From an uncultured Prevotellaceae bacterium (GTDB lineage Bacteria > Bacteroidota > Bacteroidia > Bacteroidales > Bacteroidaceae), in NCBI GenBank assembly GCA_902779455.1, contig CACZBS010000003.1, positions 62,001-126,000 on the forward strand: a stretch of 64,000 nt of DNA, in the 5' to 3' direction. Shown here in pieces: positions 59,656 through 64,000 of the stretch. A program made the position numbers and the translations under genes. Positions within the stretch are counted from its first letter, which is position 1. Every line of letters begins with the position of its first letter. The notes under the pieces were generated by a model that worked only from the letters and a program-made list of their open reading frames with translations, was not told the DNA's origin and made no database searches.

Positions 59656-59770
59656 TTCAACAAAGATTTAGAAGATTAAAAGATTAAAAGATGGAAAAGA
59701 TGGGCTGACGCGATGTGTGGGCCGGGACTGTCCGCATGAAATCTTTTTCATCTTCTTAATCTTTGTTGAA
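59656..59770. repeat. Inverted short-tandem-repeat element (AAGATTAAAAGATT arms)
   Basis: TTCAACAAAGATTTAGAAG with repeated AGATTAAA words faces TCTTCTTAATCTTTGTTGAA around a GC-rich core of about 38 nt. It lies 23 nt upstream of the acyltransferase ATG. The rest of the 59512-59793 gap shows nothing coding. Confidence 0.75.
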
Positions 59771-59793
59771 TATATAAACGATGCTTTAAGAAC

Positions 59794-60912
59794 ATGAAAG
59801 AACGAATCCCCTTCCTCGACTATCTCCGCGTGACGGCCTGCCTCATGGTCATGCTCGTCCACGCCAGTGAGAACTTCTACGGCGTCATCTACGACGCCGA
59901 CGCCACCGGCGGACTGGCCGGCAACCTGTCGATGCTCGTGAACGAGCAGAACCGCTTCTGGGTCAGCTTCTGGGACGGCGCCGTCTCGCGCACCGCCGTA
60001 CCCCTGTTCATGATCACGTCGGCCTTCCTCCTCGTGCCCACCACGATGACCATGACCCAGTTCTATCGCCGACGCTTCATGCGCATCCTGCCCCCCTTCG
60101 TCCTCTTCCTCGTGCTCTATTCCGTGCTGCCGCTCCTCTGGGGAGGCACCACGACCGGCCAGGCCCTCCACGACCTCTGCCTCCTGCCCTTCAACTTCCC
60201 CATGCAGGCCGGCCACCTCTGGTTCATGTATCCCCTCATCTCGCTCTATCTCATCATCCCCGTCGTCTCCCCATGGCTGCAGCAGGCTTCGGCCCGCGAC
60301 GAGCGACTCTTCATCGGCCTCTTCGCCTTCACCACGCTCACGCCCTGGCTGCGCCGCTTCGTCGCCCCTGAGCTCTGGGGCGAGTGCTTCTGGAACGGGT
60401 TCTCAGCCTTCTGGTATGTCTCCGGCTATCTCGGCTATCTCGTCCTGGCCCACTACATACGCGTCCACCTCGACTGGAGCCGCCGCCGCCGACTGCGCGT
60501 CGGTCTCGCCTGCTTCGTCGTCGGAGCCCTGTTCACCGCCTGGTCCTTCTGGCTCAAGGGCACGCCCGGACAGCCCATCGAGACACCCATGATAGAGTGG
60601 TCGTGGGAGTTCTGCACGCCCAACGTCCTGCTGGCCACGTTCGGCATGTTCCTCCTCTTCACCTGCATCGAGCAGAAGGAGGCCCCCCGATGGGTGACGT
60701 CGCTCTCGAAGATGACCTTCGGCATGTATCTCATGCACATGTTCTTCCTCTCCCCCATCGCCGCCTTCTTCATCCAGGGCCGCCCCGACGAGCCCCTGCT
60801 GCCCGTCTGGCTCTGCATCCCCGTGATCGCCGTGCTCACCTATCTCGTGTGTGCCTTAACAACGAAGCTCCTCTCCCTGTTGCCCGGCAGCAAGTGGATC
60901 GTAGGCTGCTGA
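59794..60912 (+). CDS. Acyltransferase 3 family membrane protein
   Basis: 372 residues with about ten hydrophobic segments. The opening FLDYLRVTACLMVMLVHASE carries the conserved His of the family (VHA), and SRTAVPLFMITSAFLLVP the conserved second helix. RRRFMRILPPF and HLWFMYPLISLYLIIPVV are also typical. Acyltransferase-3 proteins move acetyl or succinyl groups onto exported glycans, lipids or peptidoglycan. The substrate cannot be told. It follows the mannan enzymes on the same strand, but a 282-nt gap and two inverted-repeat elements make cotranscription doubtful. Confidence 0.9.
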   Translation: MKERIPFLDYLRVTACLMVMLVHASENFYGVIYDADATGGLAGNLSMLVNEQNRFWVSFWDGAVSRTAVPLFMITSAFLLVPTTMTMTQFYRRRFMRILPPFVLFLVLYSVLPLLWGGTTTGQALHDLCLLPFNFPMQAGHLWFMYPLISLYLIIPVVSPWLQQASARDERLFIGLFAFTTLTPWLRRFVAPELWGECFWNGFSAFWYVSGYLGYLVLAHYIRVHLDWSRRRRLRVGLACFVVGALFTAWSFWLKGTPGQPIETPMIEWSWEFCTPNVLLATFGMFLLFTCIEQKEAPRWVTSLSKMTFGMYLMHMFFLSPIAAFFIQGRPDEPLLPVWLCIPVIAVLTYLVCALTTKLLSLLPGSKWIVGC

Positions 60913-60934
60913 AGCCGCCCGGGAATCTCTCATC

Positions 60935-61015
60935 ACGCCGTGACGCCATGCCGTCACGGCGTGATTTCATGACGTCACGTCATGACGGCATGCCGCCACG
61001 ACGTGACCTCACCTT
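60935..61015. repeat. Palindrome-rich block of CACGCCGTGACG-type words
   Basis: CATCACGCCGTGACG, CCGTCACGGCGTGA, CATGACGTCACGTCATG and GGCATGCC are nested self-palindromes over about 80 bp between the acyltransferase and GH2 genes. It recalls the CACGGCGTG word of family R. Confidence 0.65.
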
Positions 61016-61077
61016 TCTGAGATACGGTCAGGAACAAAAAAAGCGCTTACCGAGGGCCATATATGAATAAAAATGTG

Positions 61078-61085
61078 TAACTTTG
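61078..61085 (+). promoter_or_regulatory. Putative -7 box for GH2
   Basis: TAACTTTG fits TAnnTTTG, 27 nt before ATG 61113 (15 nt before the alternative ATG 61101). It supports separate transcription of GH2. Confidence 0.5.
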
Positions 61086-61112
61086 TGGCCGACTTAATAT
61101 ATGCCAATAACG

Positions 61113-63545
61113 ATGAGACGACCCTTCACACTGATGCTCGCACTGGCGGCAGTGCTCGCCGTGAACGCCCAAAGCGTGCGTGAGCGCATACGCCTCGACG
61201 AGGGCTGGCGCTTCGCCTTCGGCCATGCCGCCGATGCCGGGCAGGACTTCGGCTGCGGCACGGAATACTTCAACTACCTGACCAAGGCCAACTCCATCCA
61301 CAACGAGGGCCCATATGCCCAGCGGTTCGACGACGCAGACTGGCAGCCGGTGAGCCTGCCCCACGACTTCGTGGCGGCGCTGCCCTACGACGCGCAGGCC
61401 AGCCATTCCCACGGCTACAAGACCGTCGGGTGGAAATATCCCGCGACGTCCGTCGGATGGTATCGCAAGATGGTCCATATCCCTGCCGACGACCTTGGCA
61501 AGCGCCTCGTGCTGCGCTTCGACGGCATCTTCCGCGACGCCCGCGTGTGGTTCAACGGCTTCTACATGGGCACGGAGCCCAGCGGCTATGCCACGCAGGT
61601 CTACGACGTGACGGAATACGTCCACTACGGCGCCGACAACCTCATCTGCGTGCGCGCCGACGCGTCGATGGAGGAGGGCTGGTACTACGAGGGCGGCGGC
61701 ATCTATCGCGACGTCTGGCTCGAGAAGTCGGCCGCCGTCAGCGTCGCGCCCTTCGGCACGTTCGTCTGGGCCGACCTGAAAGCGCCCTACGACGAGGCGA
61801 CGGTCCACGTCGAGACGGAGGTGGGCAACAGCTCGCTCACGACGCAGACGTGCCACGTCAGCCAGCGCCTGCTCGACGCCGAGGGGCGCGAGGTGGGCCG
61901 CAGCACGGCGGCGCCCCTGACGCTGCTGCCGAAACAGACGGCCGCCTGCAGCCAGCAGATCGTCGTCAGCCGGCCCCGCCTATGGAGTCCCTCGGACCCC
62001 TATCTCTATAAGGTGGAGACGACCGTCACTGTCGACGGCCGCGTCAGCGATGTCTACACGACCCTGACCGGCCTGCGCCACGTGGAATTCACGGCCGACC
62101 GCGGCTTCGTCATCAACGGACAGCCACTGAAGATCAAGGGCGTCAATATGCACCAGGACCACGCCGGCGTCGGCACCGCACTGCCCGACGCCCTGCAGCT
62201 ATGGCGGCTGCGACAGCTGAAGCAGCTGGGCTGCAATGCCTACCGCGCCTCCCATCACCCCGCCTCGCCCGCCCTGCTCGACATGTGCGACAGCCTAGGT
62301 CTGCTCGTCATCGACGAACAGCGACTTTCGGGCATCAACCAGGAGCACCGCCGGCTGCTGGAGAACATGATCAGGCGCGACCGCAACCACCCCTCCGTCG
62401 TCCTCTGGAGCGACGGCAACGAGGAGTGGGGCATGGAGAACACCGTCGAGGGCCGACGCGTGGCCGAGGCCATGCGGGCCTACACGAAGCTGCTCGACCC
62501 GACGCGCCAGTCGACCATGGCCAATGCGGGCGGCGCCGAGATGATCAAGGGCCTCGACGTCGTCGGCTTCAACTATATCATCCAGAACGACGTCGACCGC
62601 CGCAAGCAGCAGAACCCCGACTGGCGCATCGTCGGCACGGAGGAGACCACTGGCTGCGGCACGCGCGGCGTCTACTTCAACGACAGGCCCGGCCGCATGG
62701 TGGCGATGAACCGCGACACGACGCACCACCACATCGAGAACGTCATCGAGCGCGGATGGCGCTTCTATGACGAACGGCCCTGGGCCGCAGGCGTCTTCTT
62801 CTGGACCGGATTCGACTATCGCGGCGAGCCCAACCCCCTCGCCTACCCCGCCCACGACTCCGAGTTCGGCATCCTCGACTACTGCGGATTCCCGAAGGAC
62901 GAGGCCTGGTATCTGCGGGCGTGGTGGACCGACGAGCCCGTGCTCCACGTCTTCCCCCACTGGAACCTCGCGGGCCATGAGGGCGAGCCGGTCGACCTCT
63001 GGGTCTACAGCAACTGCGACGAGGTGGAGCTGAGCGTCAACGGCCGGCGATTAGGCCGACAGACGATGCCGCGGGGCGGACACCTCACGTGGCGCGCCAC
63101 CTACGAGCCCGGCCGCGTCGTCGCCACGGGATATAAGGACGGCCGACACATCATGACCCAGACCATCGCCACGACCAAGGCGCCCAGCAGCATCGTCGCC
63201 ACGCCCGACCGCACCGCCATCAGCGCCGACGGGCGCGACGTGGCCATCGTCACCATCGAGCTGCGCGACCAGAAGGGCCGACGCGTCCCCGACGCCTGCC
63301 GCGACCTGACCTTCAGCCTCGAGGGCGAAGGCCGCATCCTCGGCGCCGGCAACGGCGACCCGGCCTACCTGGGCCCCGACCACCCGCACCAGACCGACTG
63401 CCGCGCCTTCAGCATCCCGGCCTTCAACGGCCTGGCCCAGGTCCTCATCCAGGCCGGCCGCAACCCCTCAACGCTCCGCCTGACAACCACGGCCGACGGC
63501 CTCTCCCCCGCCACTACTGTCATCGCCGCACGACACGCCGATTAA
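61113..63545 (+). CDS. GH2 family glycoside hydrolase (beta-galactosidase-like)
   Basis: About 810 residues from ATG 61113 (MRRPFTLMLALAAVLAVNAQ, signal peptide); ATG 61101 adds four residues. Order: GH2 sugar-binding sandwich (~20-190; GWYRKMVHIPADDLGKRLVL, FNGFYMGTEPSGY), immunoglobulin-like domain (~195-300), TIM barrel from ~305 (FVINGQPLKIKGVNMHQDH), and C-terminal Ig-like domains (~600-800; VELSVNGRRLG). Glu437 in SDGNEEW is at the acid/base position; Glu510 or Glu511 in GTEETTG is the likely nucleophile. GH2 includes beta-galactosidases, beta-mannosidases and beta-glucuronidases; YHxE-type markers of one subgroup are not clear, so specificity is open. Confidence 0.92.
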   Translation: MRRPFTLMLALAAVLAVNAQSVRERIRLDEGWRFAFGHAADAGQDFGCGTEYFNYLTKANSIHNEGPYAQRFDDADWQPVSLPHDFVAALPYDAQASHSHGYKTVGWKYPATSVGWYRKMVHIPADDLGKRLVLRFDGIFRDARVWFNGFYMGTEPSGYATQVYDVTEYVHYGADNLICVRADASMEEGWYYEGGGIYRDVWLEKSAAVSVAPFGTFVWADLKAPYDEATVHVETEVGNSSLTTQTCHVSQRLLDAEGREVGRSTAAPLTLLPKQTAACSQQIVVSRPRLWSPSDPYLYKVETTVTVDGRVSDVYTTLTGLRHVEFTADRGFVINGQPLKIKGVNMHQDHAGVGTALPDALQLWRLRQLKQLGCNAYRASHHPASPALLDMCDSLGLLVIDEQRLSGINQEHRRLLENMIRRDRNHPSVVLWSDGNEEWGMENTVEGRRVAEAMRAYTKLLDPTRQSTMANAGGAEMIKGLDVVGFNYIIQNDVDRRKQQNPDWRIVGTEETTGCGTRGVYFNDRPGRMVAMNRDTTHHHIENVIERGWRFYDERPWAAGVFFWTGFDYRGEPNPLAYPAHDSEFGILDYCGFPKDEAWYLRAWWTDEPVLHVFPHWNLAGHEGEPVDLWVYSNCDEVELSVNGRRLGRQTMPRGGHLTWRATYEPGRVVATGYKDGRHIMTQTIATTKAPSSIVATPDRTAISADGRDVAIVTIELRDQKGRRVPDACRDLTFSLEGEGRILGAGNGDPAYLGPDHPHQTDCRAFSIPAFNGLAQVLIQAGRNPSTLRLTTTADGLSPATTVIAARHAD

Positions 63546-63720
63546 ACGAGTTGCTGATGAATCCACGAAGTAAACGATTTGATTTTTCTACCACGAATTA
63601 AACGAATTAAACGAATTTATTATGCAACGAATCACACGCGCTTGACCTTGGTCGCTTTGCTTGCAAAGAAATGAACAACTGAGCAGTAGATAATTAAAGA
63701 CTCCACTTTAAAAAGTAGTC

Positions 63721-63838
63721 ACATGATTGGAATGATCGGAATGATTGGAATGATCGGAATGATCGGAATGAGTGGAATGATTGGAATGATCGGAATGATT
63801 GGAATGATTGGAATGATCGGAATGATAGTAATGATAGA
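63721..63838 (+). repeat. 9-bp minisatellite (ATGATYGGA), about 12-13 units
   Basis: ATGATCGGA and ATGATTGGA alternate, giving an open frame of Met-Ile-Gly units on one strand and Phe-Gln-Ser-like units on the other. The 63546-63720 part is AT-rich with a few ACGAATTAA words and no gene. Confidence 0.85.
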
Positions 63839-63844
63839 ATCACG

Positions 63845-64000
63845 ATGCGCAGCCGCTCCCCTCCCTTCAAGGGGAGGGGTTGGGGGTGGGGTCTGTATAT
63901 CCCTTTCACAGAGCTTGTTGCAGAGTTAGTTAGAGACCCCACCCCCGACCCCTCCCCTTGAAGGGAGGGGAGCGGCTGGCGCCTTCACACGCAGGCAGCA
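63845..64000. repeat. Inverted-repeat element, family A, copy 3, continuing past the window
   Basis: GGGGTTGGGGGTGGGGTCTG (near 63877) and AGACCCCACCCCC (63935-63947) are inverse, flanked by CCCTCCCTTCAAGGGGAGGG words. Compared with copies 1 and 2 the arms are in swapped order, so the unit may be the space between two elements. Confidence 0.7.

Noticed and set aside
63723-63929. 68-codon frame of Met-Ile-Gly repeats
   Set aside because: It is a minisatellite read through into a family-A repeat; no evidence of a gene.

Overview
The window looks like chromosomal DNA of a high-GC Prevotellaceae-type Bacteroidota. The grounds are SusC/SusD pairs, a hybrid two-component (HTCS) regulator, DUF4973-type lipoproteins, a BspA-like leucine-rich-repeat protein, Bacteroidota promoters (TTTG, about 20 nt, TAnnTTTG) and an almost complete absence of housekeeping genes. 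I can support 26 protein genes, one of them cut by the left edge. I saw no rRNA, tRNA, CRISPR array, transposase or phage gene.

Layout. 1-11187 (minus strand) holds a large secreted FN3/choice-of-anchor protein (partial), a secreted HEVGH-motif protein, a CotH-kinase-like protein and a GH127 enzyme. 11336-15619 (plus) is a GH97-GH127 operon divergent from that GH127; together they suggest removal of L-arabinose and galactose from plant glycans. 15861-19414 (minus) is a PL1-type pectate lyase followed by an orphan FecE/BtuD-type ABC ATPase. 19543-21339 (plus) is a RluA-type pseudouridine synthase. 21849-32145 (minus) carries a BspA-like LRR protein with a dockerin-like tail, an SGNH esterase, a very large unknown secreted protein and a GH43 arabinanase-like enzyme. 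32485-39824 (plus) is an HTCS regulator followed by a paralogue of the large unknown protein. 40478-41509 (minus) is a GH43-fold lipoprotein that seems to lack two catalytic aspartates. 41873-63545 (plus) is a long polysaccharide utilization locus: glutaminase-A-like protein, IPT/TIG-NHL surface lipoprotein, SusC, SusD, DUF4973-type lipoprotein, GH92, GH76, GH76, then an acyltransferase and a GH2 enzyme.

How the genes fit together. GH92 (exo-alpha-mannosidase) with two GH76 (endo-alpha-1,6-mannanase family) and a SusCD transporter points to alpha-mannan (yeast or fungal cell-wall mannan) as the substrate of the right-hand locus. The left and middle genes (pectate lyase, two GH127, GH97, GH43, SGNH esterase) fit pectin, arabinan or arabinosylated glycoproteins but have no SusCD pair inside the window.

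The most unusual content is not a gene. (1) Four genes of the mannan locus (SusD, DUF4973-type lipoprotein, both GH76) share an almost identical stretch of about 33 nt inside the signal-peptide coding region, in the same frame. It forms a perfect 9-bp hairpin in which one base pair covaries (C-G in two genes, T-A in the other two). (2) Several palindromic elements, each built of a tandem short-word arm, a core and an inverted arm, lie between genes, and three related insertions sit in frame inside an HTCS histidine kinase, a pseudouridine synthase and a GH92 enzyme. (3) At least four further hairpin or repeat families recur at gene ends. (4) Seven otherwise unrelated secreted proteins end in a shared YxLxGR/Q...G...(G)(K/R)K-type tail, probably a sorting signal.
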